Part shown: piece after piece, positions 1 through 9,589 of the stretch | How positions within the stretch are numbered: position 1 is the stretch's first letter | How the letters are laid out: each line of letters opens with the position of its first letter | Assembly: GCA_003003925.1 (NCBI GenBank) | Contig: PVWP01000003.1 | Location: 232,464-296,463 of the forward strand | Reading direction: 5' to 3' | DNA: 64,000 nt | DNA from: Aphanothece cf. minutissima CCALA 015 | GTDB taxonomy: Bacteria; Cyanobacteriota; Cyanobacteriia; PCC-6307; Cyanobiaceae | Translations under genes and position numbers: made by a program | Notes under the pieces: model-generated | What the model saw: the letters and a program-made list of their open reading frames with translations, nothing else | The model's database searches: none | Told to the model about the DNA's origin: nothing

Positions 1-81
1 GGCCACCAGCCGCACCCGGTCGCCCGGACGCAGGGCCGGCGGCTGGTGGGGCGGTGGCGGCTGGGGCGCTGCGGCGGCCAT
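1..81 (-). CDS. LD-carboxypeptidase (peptidase S66), N-terminal fragment
   Basis: Only the first 27 codons are inside the window; the gene continues past the left edge. Reading the minus strand from the ATG at 81, an Ala/Pro-rich leader is followed by ALRPGDRVRLVA, the usual opening of S66 LD-carboxypeptidases, which trim the tetrapeptide stem of peptidoglycan. The start lies 5 bases after the stop of the upstream prenyltransferase, so the two are probably cotranscribed. The call rests on a very short stretch and could be wrong. Confidence 0.5.
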   Translation of the reverse strand, partial: MAAAAPQPPPPHQPPALRPGDRVRLVA

Positions 82-86
82 GGCGG

Positions 87-1001
87 TCAGGCGGCGGTGG
101 AGAGCACCACCGCCAGCAGCAGCAGGGCACCAAGCCACACCTGCACCGCGAAATGCCTTCCGTAGGCGCTGCGGGGCAGGTCGGGGCGGCGCAGCTGGGC
201 CGCCTGCTGCTGCATGGCCAGGGCCGCGACGGCCCAGGGCAGCCAGAATGGCAGCCCCGCCCGCCCCTGCAGCAGTACCGCCAGGGCGAGGGCGGCGCAG
301 GTGAGCCCGTAGCAGAGCGCCACCGCCAGGGGCGCCCTGGCCCCCAGGCTCAGGGCGCTGCTGCGCACCCCAAGGCGCCGGTCGTCCTCCCGGTCGCTCA
401 TCGCATACACGGTGTCGAAGCCGAAGGTCCAGCTCACCGCCGCCAGCCAGGTGAGCACCAGGGGCCACCCCCCCAGGTTGCCCTGCAGGCCCCCCTGGGC
501 GGCCGCCCAGGGCAGCAGCACGGCGAAGCCCCAGCAGAGGGCCAGCACCAGCTGGGGATAGGCGAACCAGCGCTTGGCGGAGGGGTAGAGGAGCACCAGC
601 GGCAGTGTCGCCAGGGCCAGGCCCACACACAGCACCCGGCTGGCGGCGGGCAGGGCCAGCAGGGCCGCCAGCGCCACCACCAGGCAGAGCAGCAGCAGCA
701 CCGTCGCCGTGCCCACCCCGAGGCGGCCATCGGCCAGGGGGCGGTGGCGGGTGCGCTCCACCAGGGGATCGATGCGCCGGTCCCAGAGGTCGTTGGCCAC
801 GCAGCCGGCGCCGCTCACCGCCAGGCCCCCCAGCACGATCCAGGCCACCAGCAGGGCCGGTGGCGGCACGGCCGGCCCCAGCCAGAGGGCCCAGCCGGCG
901 GGGATCAGCAGGATCAGCCGGCCGCTGGGCTTGTGCCAGCGCAGCAGCTCGAGCCAGGCCGGAGCGCGGCCGGGGGCCATCGGGACGTTCACCGCGGGCA
1001 A
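87..1001 (-). CDS. 4-hydroxybenzoate polyprenyltransferase (UbiA family)
   Basis: 304-residue integral membrane prenyltransferase. In cyanobacteria this family attaches the solanesyl chain to 4-hydroxybenzoate in plastoquinone synthesis. Seen directly: the first Asp-rich motif NDLWDRRID at residues 70-78, the second (DREDDRRLG) near residue 200, and multiple hydrophobic helices between and after them, at normal family length. The ATG at 1001 is used. It is transcribed towards the LD-carboxypeptidase start at 81. Substrate choice (4-hydroxybenzoate rather than homogentisate or chlorophyllide) is inferred from the motifs and the cyanobacterial context. Confidence 0.88.
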   Translation of the reverse strand: MPAVNVPMAPGRAPAWLELLRWHKPSGRLILLIPAGWALWLGPAVPPPALLVAWIVLGGLAVSGAGCVANDLWDRRIDPLVERTRHRPLADGRLGVGTATVLLLLCLVVALAALLALPAASRVLCVGLALATLPLVLLYPSAKRWFAYPQLVLALCWGFAVLLPWAAAQGGLQGNLGGWPLVLTWLAAVSWTFGFDTVYAMSDREDDRRLGVRSSALSLGARAPLAVALCYGLTCAALALAVLLQGRAGLPFWLPWAVAALAMQQQAAQLRRPDLPRSAYGRHFAVQVWLGALLLLAVVLSTAA

Positions 1002-1109
1002 CGGTCGGGTGGCGGCACCCTATCCAACTCCTGACGGTGACGTTCCAGCGGCCGATCCGGAGCGTCGCCCGGTGGCAAAGTGGCGCCGCCGCCGCCCGGG
1101 CCGACCCCC

Positions 1110-2777
1110 ATGCCCCCGATCCCCGATCCGGCGTCCGCCGCGTTGGCTTCGGTTCCCGCCACCACCCCCGGAGGGGAACGGCGGGTGGCGGCCATCGACA
1201 TCGGCACCAATTCCATCCACCTGCTGGTGGCGGCGATCGATCCGGCCCTCGGCAGCTTCTCGGTGGTGGTGGCGGAGAAGTCCACCACCCGGCTGGGGGA
1301 GAGGGATCCGGAAACCGGGGACCTCACCCCGGAGGCGATCGAGCGCGCCTTCCTCACCCTGCGCCACTGCCGGGACCTGGCCACCAGCCACGGGGTGGAG
1401 CAGATCGTCACCGCCGCCACCAGCGCGGTGCGGGAGGCCCCGAACGGCCGTTCCTTCCTGCAGGGCCTCCAGGACCAGCTGGGACTGGCCGTGGATCTGG
1501 TCAGCGGGCCCGAAGAGGCCCGGCTGATCTACCTGGGGGTGCTCTCGGGCCTCTCCTTCGGCGACCAGCCCTATTTCATCCTCGACATCGGCGGCGGCTC
1601 CACCGAGCTGGTGCTCGCCGACGGCCGCGATGCCCGGGCCCTGACCAGCACCCGCATCGGCGCGGTGCGCCTGCAGCGGGAGTTCTGCCGGGAGGATCCC
1701 CTGACGCCGGCCCGACGGGGCTTCCTCGAGGCCTACATCCAGGGGGCGATGGATCCGGCCGTCGCCGAGGTGAAGCGGGAGCTGCGGCCGGGGGAGAAGC
1801 CCGTCCTGGTGGCCACCAGCGGCACCGCCATGGCGATGGCGGCCCTGGCCTCCGCCCAGGACCCCAATCCACCCCTGAAGCTTGACGGCTACCGCCTCGG
1901 CCGGGCCCGGCTGGACGAGATCGTCGAGCGGCTGGTGGCCATGACCCCGGACCAGCGCCGGGCCCTCACCGCCATCAACGAGCGCCGGGCCGAGATCATC
2001 GTCCCGGGCGCCCTGATCCTCCAGACCACCATGGAGATCCTCCAGGTCCGGGAGTTGGTGGTCTGCGAGCGGGCCCTGCGGGAGGGCCTGATCGTCGACT
2101 GGATGCTGCGCAACGGCCTGCTGGTCGACCGGTTCACCTTCCAGAGCACGATCCGCCGCCGCACCGTGCTGCACCTGGCCCGCACCTACGGGGTGGACAC
2201 GGACCGGGCCGCCCGGGTGGCCAGCCACGCCCTGAGCCTCTACGACCAGACCCGGGGGCTGCTGCACGACGACGACGGCGAGGGCCGCGCCCTGCTCTGG
2301 GCGGCGGCCCAGCTGCACGCCTGCGGCAAGCACGTCAACATCGCCGCTTACCACAAGCACACCTGGTACCTGATCCGCCATGGGGAGCTGCTGGGGTACT
2401 CCGAGACCGAGCACCTGATGGTGGCGGCGATCGCCCGCTACCACCGGCGCAGCCTGCCCAAGAAGCGTCATGAGTCGTGGCAGCTGATCGAAGCCGGCCA
2501 GCACCGCCACACCGTTTTCACGATGGCCCTGCTGCTGCGGCTGGCCGCCGCCCTCGATCGCCGGCCTGCCCCCGGCATCGCGGCGATCACCGTGTCTGCG
2601 GACACCGACCGGGCCCTTCAGCCCCGTGGCTTCACCATCGGTCTGCAGGCCGGGCCGCCGGCCGTCGGCGAGCCTCCCCTGGATCTCAGCCTGGAGGAGT
2701 GGAGCCTGCGCTCGTGCGCGGATCTGGTGCTGGAGGCCACGGGCCTGCGGCTCACGGTGCGGCAGGCGTCGCCCTGA
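1110..2777 (+). CDS. ppx: Ppx/GppA family phosphatase (exopolyphosphatase)
   Basis: 555-residue protein of the Ppx/GppA family, which removes phosphate from polyphosphate or pppGpp. The ASKHA-fold phosphate-1 loop AAIDIGTNSIHLLV is close to the N-terminus and the second glycine loop DIGGGSTELVL is near residue 160. The C-terminal half carries an HD-like helical region (AAAQLHACGKH; a second histidine-rich stretch IARYHRR), as in long-form Ppx proteins. Start taken at the ATG at 1110; an in-frame GTG at 1080 would add 10 residues. It overlaps the convergent RodZ-like gene by 26 bases. Confidence 0.88.
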   Translation: MPPIPDPASAALASVPATTPGGERRVAAIDIGTNSIHLLVAAIDPALGSFSVVVAEKSTTRLGERDPETGDLTPEAIERAFLTLRHCRDLATSHGVEQIVTAATSAVREAPNGRSFLQGLQDQLGLAVDLVSGPEEARLIYLGVLSGLSFGDQPYFILDIGGGSTELVLADGRDARALTSTRIGAVRLQREFCREDPLTPARRGFLEAYIQGAMDPAVAEVKRELRPGEKPVLVATSGTAMAMAALASAQDPNPPLKLDGYRLGRARLDEIVERLVAMTPDQRRALTAINERRAEIIVPGALILQTTMEILQVRELVVCERALREGLIVDWMLRNGLLVDRFTFQSTIRRRTVLHLARTYGVDTDRAARVASHALSLYDQTRGLLHDDDGEGRALLWAAAQLHACGKHVNIAAYHKHTWYLIRHGELLGYSETEHLMVAAIARYHRRSLPKKRHESWQLIEAGQHRHTVFTMALLLRLAAALDRRPAPGIAAITVSADTDRALQPRGFTIGLQAGPPAVGEPPLDLSLEEWSLRSCADLVLEATGLRLTVRQASP

Positions 2778-3537
2778 AGGTTCGCCACACCACCTGATCG
2801 ATCCTGCCGAGGGTCTGGGGGGGCAGGGTGCCGGCGCTGGCCGTCACCAGGTCGGGCCGGCCGGCCAGGACCCGCAGGCCGCTGTCCAGGGGGAAGCGCT
2901 TCGCGCCGGTGAAGGTGCCGCGGAAGAGGGTCTCGCCGGCGGCGGTGCGCACCTCCAGCCAGCTGGGCTGGCGGCTCTCCAGCAGCAGCTGATCCGGGGC
3001 CGGCCGGGGTGTTGCTGGGGCAGGGGCCGGTGCAGCGGGCTGGCCGGAGGCGGTGGCCTGGCCGGGGGATGGCGCCGCTGTCGGGACCCCGGCGGCCATC
3101 GGGACAGGGAGCCGGCCCTGCAGGGCCGCCACCGCGACGGCACCGCCGCCCAGGAGGACCAGGACCGCCCACAGCCAGCCCGGGGGGCCGCTGCGGCGGG
3201 CGGGGGCGGGCGGGGTCCGGAGCTTTCGCTGCAGGGGGGGCCTGGCGACAGGGCTGCGCCCCAGGCGCATCAGCCGGCTCTGCTGCAGGTCGCTGATCTG
3301 CTGGCTCACGTCGATGCCCAGGGTGCCCGCCACCCTCTTGGCCTGGGCCACCACGAACACCGCTTCCGGCAGGTGCCGGTGGTCGCCGGTCTCGAGGGCC
3401 GCCAGCTGTTCGGTTCCAAGCCGCAGGCGGTCGGCCAGGTCTTCCAGGCTCAGGCCCTGCTCACGTCGGGCGGCGGCGAGCCGTTCACCGAGCTGCACGA
3501 GTTCCGGGATCGGAGTGCTCCAGTCCTCTGCGGCCAT
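2752..3537 (-). CDS. RodZ-like helix-turn-helix membrane protein
   Basis: 261 residues. The N-terminal region (about residues 10-75) is an XRE/Cro-type helix-turn-helix (LGERLAAARREQGLSLEDLA), followed by a basic stretch, a single membrane helix (about residues 125-145), an Ala/Pro-rich linker and a C-terminal beta-rich domain with WLEVRTAAGETLFRGT, as in the DUF4115 domain of RodZ. RodZ links MreB to the cell envelope and supports cell shape. ATG at 3537 chosen; a GTG at 3627 would add 30 residues. The 3' end overlaps ppx. Confidence 0.75.
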   Translation of the reverse strand: MAAEDWSTPIPELVQLGERLAAARREQGLSLEDLADRLRLGTEQLAALETGDHRHLPEAVFVVAQAKRVAGTLGIDVSQQISDLQQSRLMRLGRSPVARPPLQRKLRTPPAPARRSGPPGWLWAVLVLLGGGAVAVAALQGRLPVPMAAGVPTAAPSPGQATASGQPAAPAPAPATPRPAPDQLLLESRQPSWLEVRTAAGETLFRGTFTGAKRFPLDSGLRVLAGRPDLVTASAGTLPPQTLGRIDQVVWRTFRATPAAP

Positions 3538-3671
3538 GGTCGCGGCAGGAGATTCGGGCAAGGGCAGGGTCTCCTGAAGCGCTGCGTAGCCAGCAGTATG
3601 ACGAGCGGGCCCGATGGCGACCAGCACCCGCTGGCGGGGAACTTACCGGTGGAGAAACCGGAAGAAAGACA

Positions 3672-3743
<72 letters not shown>

Positions 3744-3863
3744 GTCGTTGCGGCCGACACCCTTGCGACGCTGAAAGTGGTTCTTTCGGCGGCTGAGGGT
3801 TCCGACCCGGCCCTGTGGCCAGAACCCTCCTACACGGTCGCCGAACTCACTGTCAAATGCCGG

Positions 3864-4517
3864 TCAGCCGCTGCAGCCGGCAGTCACCCGTCCGACCGCC
3901 ACCGGGTCGAATTCGATGCTCGCCGGCCCGGTGAACAGATCCGGCTGCAGGTCCCTCAGGGCCATGGCCTCCCGGTTGAGGCGGTCCTGGGCGGCGTCGA
4001 TGCGGGCCTCACGCCGCTGGCGCCAGCGGGCCCGCTCGGCGGCCACCTGCTGCTCCCAGGCGCCGAGGGCCTCCTCGTAGCGTTCGCGGTCGAGCCGCTG
4101 GTCCTCGGGGCGGTAGCGGGATTCGCGGCCGGCATCCAGGGGCTGGGGGGGCGCCACGCTGGGGTGGAAGGGGCTGTTGCGGGCCGCCGCCAGCTCCTGT
4201 TCGGTGCGGCGCAGGGACTCCATCAGGGTGGTGACGGTTCGCTGGCGCCGGCGGCAGGCCTCGAGGGCCGCGCGCCGGGAGGCGGCCGCCTTCTCCGTCG
4301 CCGCCCGCTCCTTCGCCAGGCTGCGATCGCTGTCGGGCAGGCAGCGGACGTAGATCAGGGCCGCGCTGACCGGATTGCCCGCGGCGGCGCTGAGCCGGCG
4401 GCAGCGCTCCCGGCCGGCCTCACTCACCCCGGCCCCCTGACAGCCGCCGGCCAGCAGGGTCAGGCCCAGCAGCACCGGCAGCAGCGGCCGGCATCGGCTT
4501 CCATGGGAACTGGCCAT
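3864..4517 (-). CDS. Putative lipoprotein with coiled-coil, unknown function
   Basis: 217 residues. A basic n-region and hydrophobic stretch end in the lipobox LAGGC with the acylated cysteine at residue 26, so the mature protein is probably anchored in a membrane facing the periplasm. The rest is rich in Arg, Glu, Ala and Gln with long predicted helices (ALEACRRRQRTVTTLMESL and the segment around EALGAWEQQVAAERARWRQ) that look coiled-coil. No enzymatic motif was recognised. ATG at 4517 fits the signal peptide; an ATG 27 bases upstream would lengthen the n-region. Confidence 0.6.
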   Translation of the reverse strand: MASSHGSRCRPLLPVLLGLTLLAGGCQGAGVSEAGRERCRRLSAAAGNPVSAALIYVRCLPDSDRSLAKERAATEKAAASRRAALEACRRRQRTVTTLMESLRRTEQELAAARNSPFHPSVAPPQPLDAGRESRYRPEDQRLDRERYEEALGAWEQQVAAERARWRQRREARIDAAQDRLNREAMALRDLQPDLFTGPASIEFDPVAVGRVTAGCSG

Positions 4518-4598
4518 CGCCCTCGAAACGCCCCTCGCGGACACCGACCCCCATTGTCGCCACCGCCCCGGCGCTCCGATGCCCGAGCCAGCCGCCCC

Positions 4599-5180
4599 CT
4601 ACGGCGGCACCCGCATCGCCCGGAAGGTGAGGTTGACCCGTGGGGCGTCCACCTTCAGCCGCCGCGGCAGCTGGTGCTGCCAGTGCCGCTGGGTGGGCGG
4701 GTCCATCAGCAGCAGGTCCCCGTGGCCCAGGTCCACCGCCAGGGTCGGGGCCGTACCCCGTTGGCGGGGGCGGAAGCGGAGGGTGCGGCTGGCCCCCAGG
4801 CTGAGGGAAGCGATCGGGGCCTCCGGATCGAGCTCAGCCTCGTCATCGGCGTGCCAGCCCATGGCATCGCGGCCGTCGCGGTAGAGATTCAGCAGCAGGG
4901 AGTGGAACGGCCGGTCCGCGGCCGCCGCCACACGGCGGCGGATGGCGGCGGTCAGGGGGGTCCAGGGCTCGATGGTGTTCTCCAGGCCCGCGTAGCGGTA
5001 GCCGCAGCCCGGATCCGCCATCCAGCAGGTGAGGCGGGGCATGGGATGGCGGCGGCCGAAGACGGTGACGGACTCCTGCTTCCAGGGCACCTCCTGCAGC
5101 AGGGTCCGCAGCCAGCCATCGGCCTCGGCGGCGCCCACCCAGCCCCGCCAGTGGCGCAGGCAGGGGGCCGCTGGCGTCAC
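4599..5180 (-). CDS. alkB: AlkB-like 2-oxoglutarate/Fe(II) oxygenase
   Basis: 193-residue 2OG-Fe(II) dioxygenase of the AlkB family, which oxidatively demethylates alkylated bases. Seen: the metal-binding HxD in MGWHADDE, the NLYRDGRD lead-in, a distal histidine in the QRHWQHQLP segment, and the terminal PRVNLTFR with the two arginines that bind 2-oxoglutarate. The start is a GTG at 5180 that overlaps the cobM stop in a GTGA, so it is translationally coupled as the last gene of the petC-petA-lgt-cobM run. Confidence 0.85.
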   Translation of the reverse strand: MTPAAPCLRHWRGWVGAAEADGWLRTLLQEVPWKQESVTVFGRRHPMPRLTCWMADPGCGYRYAGLENTIEPWTPLTAAIRRRVAAAADRPFHSLLLNLYRDGRDAMGWHADDEAELDPEAPIASLSLGASRTLRFRPRQRGTAPTLAVDLGHGDLLLMDPPTQRHWQHQLPRRLKVDAPRVNLTFRAMRVPP

Positions 5181-5941
5181 TCCGCTCCGCCGCGGAACAG
5201 GTGGTTGTGGCTGGCGGAATAGAGCAGGGAGCGGGCCCCACCGGCGTCCCGCAGGGCCGGACTGACCACGTAGAGGGTGGTGCGGATCAGGTTCCGCTCG
5301 CGGCTGACCCGGGCCATCGCCTCCAGGGGCACCACCGTGAGCCACTGGTCGGGCCAGCTGACCCGGTAGCCGATGGCCACGGGGGTGTCGGCCGGGTAGT
5401 GCTGCAGCAATTCCCCCTGCACCTCCTCCACATGGCGGGCGCTGAGATAGAGGCACAGGGAGGCCTGCAGGGCGGCGAGCCGGGCCAGGGATTCCCGCTC
5501 CGGCACGCCGGTGCGCCCGCCCGCCCGGCTCAGCACGATCGTCTGCACCCGGCCGGGGATGGTCAGCTCGGCCCCCAGGGCGGCGGCGGTGGCCTGGTAG
5601 GCGCTCAGGCCCGGCACCACCTCCACAGCGAGGCCGGCATCGGCCAGGCGGCAGATCTGCTCCTGCAGGGCGCCGTACAGGCAGGGATCACCGTCATGGA
5701 GGCGCACCACCCGCTGTCCCGCCCTGGCCCGCTCCAGCACCACGGCCATCACCTCCTCGAGGGTGAGGGTGCTGGTGCGGACGCTTTCGCAGTCCGGCGG
5801 CGCCAGGGCGGCGATCTGGGGATTCACCAGGGAATCGGTCCACACCAGCACCTGGGCCGCCTCGATCGCCCGGGCGGCCCGGAGGGTGAGCAGGTCCGGG
5901 GCGCCAGGGCCGGCTCCCACGATCTGGACAGTGGCGGTCAT
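5177..5941 (-). CDS. cobM: Precorrin-4 C(11)-methyltransferase
   Basis: 254-residue SAM-dependent tetrapyrrole methylase that adds the C-11 methyl group during cobalamin corrin-ring synthesis. The N-terminus [21 protein letters not shown] is the glycine-rich class III methylase signature; [10 protein letters not shown] and [17 protein letters not shown] are the further CobM/CbiF-type motifs. Its ATG overlaps the lgt stop (ATGA) and its stop overlaps the alkB GTG, so it sits inside an operon led by cytochrome b6f genes rather than with other cobalamin genes. Confidence 0.92.
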   Translation of the reverse strand: MTATVQIVGAGPGAPDLLTLRAARAIEAAQVLVWTDSLVNPQIAALAPPDCESVRTSTLTLEEVMAVVLERARAGQRVVRLHDGDPCLYGALQEQICRLADAGLAVEVVPGLSAYQATAAALGAELTIPGRVQTIVLSRAGGRTGVPERESLARLAALQASLCLYLSARHVEEVQGELLQHYPADTPVAIGYRVSWPDQWLTVVPLEAMARVSRERNLIRTTLYVVSPALRDAGGARSLLYSASHNHLFRGGAE

Positions 5942-6798
5942 GCGGTCAGGCCGGAGGGGTCGGGGAGGGGACGCCGGAAGCGGTAGAGCCAGAGCAGTCC
6001 AGCCCCCCCCAGCAGGATCAGCAGCAGGCTCATCAGCTGGGCCATGCGCAGGCCGCCGCTGCAGAAGGGGGGCTGGGAGAACAGGCAGAGGGGATCGAGC
6101 CGCAGCCCCTCGATCCAGACGCGGCCGCTGCTGTAGGCCATCAGATAGATGCAGCTCAGGGCACCGGGCGGCAGCCGCAGGCGGCCGCTGCCGCCGAGGC
6201 GGAACAGGATCAGCAGCAGGGCGCAGACCCCCAGATTCCAGAGCGACTCGTACAGGAAGGTGGGGTGGAAGGAGGCCTGCTCCAGGAACTCAGGCGGCCG
6301 GTTGGCCATGGGAATGGTCAGGGCCCAGGGGAGGTTGGTGGGCAGGCCGAAGGCCTCGGAGTTGAAGAAATTGCCCCAGCGGCCGATCGCCTGGCCCAGG
6401 GCCACGGCGGGCACGAGCACATCCAGCAGGGGCCAGAACGCCTGCCGGCGCCAGCGGCAGAAGAGGACCGTCACCAGCGCTCCGCCGATCAGGGCGCCGT
6501 GGATGGCGATGCCGCCGCGCCAGATGGCGAAGGCATCGAGCCAGTCGTTGCGGTACTGGCGCCATTCCAGGGCCACGTAGTAAAGGCGGGCACCGACGAC
6601 GGCCCCCAGCACCATCAGGGGCAGCAGGTCGGCGATCAGGGCCGGGTCGATGCCCCGCTGGCGGCCCAGCCGGGTGGCCAGCAGCAGGCCCAGCAGCACC
6701 GCCAGGGCGATGAGCAGGCCGTACCAGCGAACGGAAACGGGACCCAGCTGAAAGATCAGGGGTCCCGGGGACGTGAAGAGGCCGAGAGGAAGGCTCAG
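5938..6798 (-). CDS. lgt: Prolipoprotein diacylglyceryl transferase
   Basis: Transfers diacylglycerol from phosphatidylglycerol to the lipobox cysteine of prolipoproteins. The Lgt signature [13 protein letters not shown] is present, with several membrane helices and the HGALIGG segment. The first ATG/GTG/TTG in frame would remove the conserved [13 protein letters not shown] and WYGLL region, so the real start must be further upstream. A CTG at 6798 overlaps the petA stop (CTGA) with GGAGG just before it, and gives 286 residues, normal for Lgt. The start codon is inferred. Confidence 0.85.
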   Translation of the reverse strand: MSLPLGLFTSPGPLIFQLGPVSVRWYGLLIALAVLLGLLLATRLGRQRGIDPALIADLLPLMVLGAVVGARLYYVALEWRQYRNDWLDAFAIWRGGIAIHGALIGGALVTVLFCRWRRQAFWPLLDVLVPAVALGQAIGRWGNFFNSEAFGLPTNLPWALTIPMANRPPEFLEQASFHPTFLYESLWNLGVCALLLILFRLGGSGRLRLPPGALSCIYLMAYSSGRVWIEGLRLDPLCLFSQPPFCSGGLRMAQLMSLLLILLGGAGLLWLYRFRRPLPDPSGLTA

Positions 6799-7736
6799 AA
6801 GCCCTCCGCCGCCTGGACCTTCTCCACCTGGCGCTTCTTGAGCACCAGCATGATCTGGGCCAGGGCCACGGCGGCGAAGAAGGCCAGCAGCCCGTAGATG
6901 CGCACGGGGTTCTGAAGCACCACTTCGGCGTCGATCTGGCCGAAGCCACCGACGTTGGGGTCGTTGGTGATCGGGGTGCCGGCCTCGACGGCGTCGCCGA
7001 CGGCGACGGTGAGGGTGGGTCCGGCGGGAACCGTCTCGGTGACGGCGCCGCCGGCGCCGGTGATCTCCACCACGGTGGCACCGTTGGCATCGGTGCTGAT
7101 GGCGCTCACCGTGCCGGCCGCCGGGGCGGTGTACACGGCGTTGTTGGTCTTCTCACCCTCGGGGGTCACCTGGCCGCGGCCCCGGTTGGCCCCCACGTGC
7201 ACCTGGTACTTGCCGAAGTGGATGGCGCTGTCGGTGGCCGGGTCGGGGGAAAGGATCGGGAAGACGATCTCCTGGTGCTGGTCACCGGGGAGCGGGCCCA
7301 CCAGGAGGATGTTGGGCTGGTCGTCGCTGTACTGGGTGTAGTAGACGCCGGCGGTTTCCTCCTTGAGCTCATCGCTGAGGCGGTCCTGCGGAGCCAGCGT
7401 GAACCCGTCGGGGAGCATCACCACCGCGCCGACGTTGAGACCGGTGGGGCTGCCGTTGCCCGAGACCTGCTGCACCGAAGTGTCGTAGGGGATCTCGACC
7501 ACCGCCTTGAACACCGTGTCGGGGAACACAGCCTGGGGCACCTCCACCCGGGTGGGCTTCTTGGCCAGGTGGCAGTTGGCGCAGACGATCTTGCCCGTGG
7601 CCTCACGCGGATTGGCGTAGTTCTGCTGGGCCCAGAAGGGGTAGGCCCAGCTGGGGCTGGCCCCCAGGAGCACCACACCCAGCGAGAGGCTGAGGGTGAG
7701 CAGGGTGCCGAACAGGGGGGAGAGGAAGCGGCGCAT
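6795..7736 (-). CDS. petA: Cytochrome f (cytochrome b6f complex)
   Basis: 313 residues. A signal peptide runs to about residue 31 (ending SWA), exposing the mature N-terminus YPFWAQQNY, whose Tyr is the axial haem ligand in cytochrome f. The covalent haem site CANCH is at residues 52-56. A single C-terminal membrane helix (about 280-298) is followed by a basic tail, [12 protein letters not shown]. It passes electrons from the Rieske protein to plastocyanin or cytochrome c6. It lies 56 bases downstream of petC and overlaps lgt. Confidence 0.97.
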   Translation of the reverse strand: MRRFLSPLFGTLLTLSLSLGVVLLGASPSWAYPFWAQQNYANPREATGKIVCANCHLAKKPTRVEVPQAVFPDTVFKAVVEIPYDTSVQQVSGNGSPTGLNVGAVVMLPDGFTLAPQDRLSDELKEETAGVYYTQYSDDQPNILLVGPLPGDQHQEIVFPILSPDPATDSAIHFGKYQVHVGANRGRGQVTPEGEKTNNAVYTAPAAGTVSAISTDANGATVVEITGAGGAVTETVPAGPTLTVAVGDAVEAGTPITNDPNVGGFGQIDAEVVLQNPVRIYGLLAFFAAVALAQIMLVLKKRQVEKVQAAEGF

Positions 7737-7792
7737 GGGGGTGTGAGGTGGCGGGCGTCGGGGGGGAAACGGGGAGAGAAATCAGGCGCCGA

Positions 7793-8353
7793 TCAGGCCC
7801 ACCAGGCCTTTTCGCCCGTGCGGAAGTCGGTCTCGGTCCACTGGCTGAGGAACACGTTGTCGTTCTCGACACTCACGTGGGCCAGGGCCAGGGAGAGGGG
7901 CGCCGGGCCGCGCACCACCTTGCCGGTGGCGTCGTACTGGCTGCCGTGGCAAGGGCAGATGAACTTGTTGGCGCCGCTGTTCCAGGGCACCACGCAGCCC
8001 AGGTGGGTGCAGATGGCGTTGATGCCGTAGTCGCCGATGGCCTCGCCGCCCTCGACCAGCAGGTAGGTGGGGTCTCCCTTGAGGCCCTGCACCAGGCTGC
8101 GGTCACCCTCTTTGTGGGTGGCCAGCCAGCCGGTGGCGGTGACGTTGTTGCCCAGCTCGTCCTTGGCGGTGACACCCCCGCCACTGCCCGCGGCCCTGGG
8201 GGGGATGAAGTAGTTGACGACCGGGTAGAGGGCACCCAGGGCCACCCCCGTGACGGAGCCGAAGGTCAGCAGGTTCATGAACTGGCGGCGGCCCATGCCG
8301 GGCACATCACCAGAGGCACCGCCGTTCGAGGAGGCCGCAGGGATCTGGGTCAT
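7793..8353 (-). CDS. petC: Rieske iron-sulfur protein of cytochrome b6f
   Basis: 186 residues. The [2Fe-2S] ligands are visible in CTHLGC (residues 115-120) and CPCHGS (133-138). The N-terminal helix is preceded by GRRQF at about residues 21-25, a twin-arginine motif consistent with Tat-dependent insertion of thylakoid Rieske proteins. ATG at 8353 chosen because it gives the usual length and places the RR motif correctly; upstream ATG codons are possible. First gene of the petC-petA operon, with a 126-base divergent region before DUF3067. Confidence 0.96.
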   Translation of the reverse strand: MTQIPAASSNGGASGDVPGMGRRQFMNLLTFGSVTGVALGALYPVVNYFIPPRAAGSGGGVTAKDELGNNVTATGWLATHKEGDRSLVQGLKGDPTYLLVEGGEAIGDYGINAICTHLGCVVPWNSGANKFICPCHGSQYDATGKVVRGPAPLSLALAHVSVENDNVFLSQWTETDFRTGEKAWWA

Positions 8354-8479
8354 AGGGAACGGCGCGGTGTGACCGATTGACGTGGCGCCCATTATGAACC
8401 TTGCCCTTCCCGCCCCGGGTCCGAGCCGCACCCGGCCGAGGCCGGCTGCAACATGCTGTTGTGGAGTGCCCCGCCCGCC

Positions 8480-8809
8480 ATGACCTCACCGGAACCGCTG
8501 CGGCGGGAGGAGCTGCTGGAGCTGCTGCGCAGCCGCTGGCAGGCCTCCTATGACCTGCAGCTGGTCCAGCGCCGCGGCCGCCTCTATCTGCACGTGATGT
8601 GGGGCTACCTCGAGCAGCAGTCGTTTCCGCTCACCCCCGAGGCCTACGAAGAGCACCTGGAGGAGCTGGTGGGCTCCCTCAACGGCCTCGGGGTGGCGGC
8701 CCAGGTGCGCCAGTGGCTCCGCACCACCACCGACAAACCCCGGCTGGGCAAGGCCCTGTCCCTGCCCCTGGAGCTGCCGGCGGGGCGCGCCAGCGAGTTC
8801 ATGCTCTGA
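8480..8809 (+). CDS. DUF3067 family protein
   Basis: 109-residue small soluble protein found in cyanobacteria and plastid lineages. Recognisable parts are the N-terminal helix [18 protein letters not shown], then [20 protein letters not shown] and the C-terminal [15 protein letters not shown]. The ATG at 8480 is used; an in-frame ATG at 8453 is less likely. It is divergent from petC and convergent with tatC. Its place beside petC and tatC suggests, but does not show, a link to thylakoid protein assembly. Confidence 0.8.
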   Translation: MTSPEPLRREELLELLRSRWQASYDLQLVQRRGRLYLHVMWGYLEQQSFPLTPEAYEEHLEELVGSLNGLGVAAQVRQWLRTTTDKPRLGKALSLPLELPAGRASEFML

Positions 8810-8830
8810 TCCCGGAGGGTCGCCGGCGGT

Positions 8831-9589
8831 TCAGGCGGAGGGGGACGGGGAGGGCCGCAGCCCCTCGGCCAGGGCCACCAGGGCCACCCCCAGCAGGTAG
8901 AGCGCCGTGATCGCGCCGGTGAGCAGCAGCATCGTGATCGGGTCGGTGGAGGGGGTCAGCACCGCCCCGGCCAGGGCCGCCACCAGCACCACCCAGCGCC
9001 AGGCGCCCAGCATGGTGCGCCAGTCGATCAGCCCCAGGGCGCCCAGCAGCAGCTGCAGCACCGGCAGCTGGAAGGCCAGGGCCGTGGCCACCATCAGCAG
9101 CAGCACGAAGTCGAGGTAGCGCTCGATCGACCAGATCGGCTCCACCACGTCGGCCCCGTAGGACACCAGGAAGCGCAGGGCCGCCGGCACCAGGGCCCAC
9201 CAGGCGAAGGCCAGACCGGCGGCGAACAGCACGGTGGAGCCGGCGACGGCGGGAGCCACCAGCCGCCGCTCCCGCCGGGTCAGCCCCGGCAGCACGAAGG
9301 CCAGGATCTCGAAGATCACGTAGGGCAGGGCCAGGGTGAGCCCCGCATAGCCGGCCACCTTCAGCGACACGAACAGGAATTCGCCCGGGGCCAGCTGCAG
9401 GAAGCGGATCCCCTCCGCCGGCACCTCCAGCAGCCGCACCAGGGGCCGCACCGCCAGCAGGCAGGCGGCGGCCCCGACCACCACCGCCAGCAGGCTGCGG
9501 AGCACGCGCCGGCGGAGCTCCTCAAGGTGCTCCACCAGGCTCATGTGCACCTCGCCGGGGAATGTGTCCTCGGGGATGGGGTCGCTCAT
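8831..9589 (-). CDS. tatC: Sec-independent protein translocase TatC
   Basis: 252-residue six-helix membrane protein, the receptor core of the twin-arginine translocase. The N-terminus has the conserved SLVEHLEELRRRVLRSL; the FLFVSLKVAGYAGL, LPYVIFEILAFVLPGL and RYLDFVLLLMVATALAFQLP segments are typical of TatC. The ATG overlaps the stop of the upstream NFACT gene (ATGA). The twin-arginine Rieske protein encoded 0.5 kb away is a plausible client. Confidence 0.95.
   Translation of the reverse strand: MSDPIPEDTFPGEVHMSLVEHLEELRRRVLRSLLAVVVGAAACLLAVRPLVRLLEVPAEGIRFLQLAPGEFLFVSLKVAGYAGLTLALPYVIFEILAFVLPGLTRRERRLVAPAVAGSTVLFAAGLAFAWWALVPAALRFLVSYGADVVEPIWSIERYLDFVLLLMVATALAFQLPVLQLLLGALGLIDWRTMLGAWRWVVLVAALAGAVLTPSTDPITMLLLTGAITALYLLGVALVALAEGLRPSPSPSA

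Noticed and set aside
2427-2434. GCGATCGC (HIP1) sites, also at 4323, 19671 and 27680
   Set aside because: HIP1 is a known cyanobacterial repeat, but at this GC content a few copies per 64 kb are expected by chance, so the number I counted shows no enrichment.
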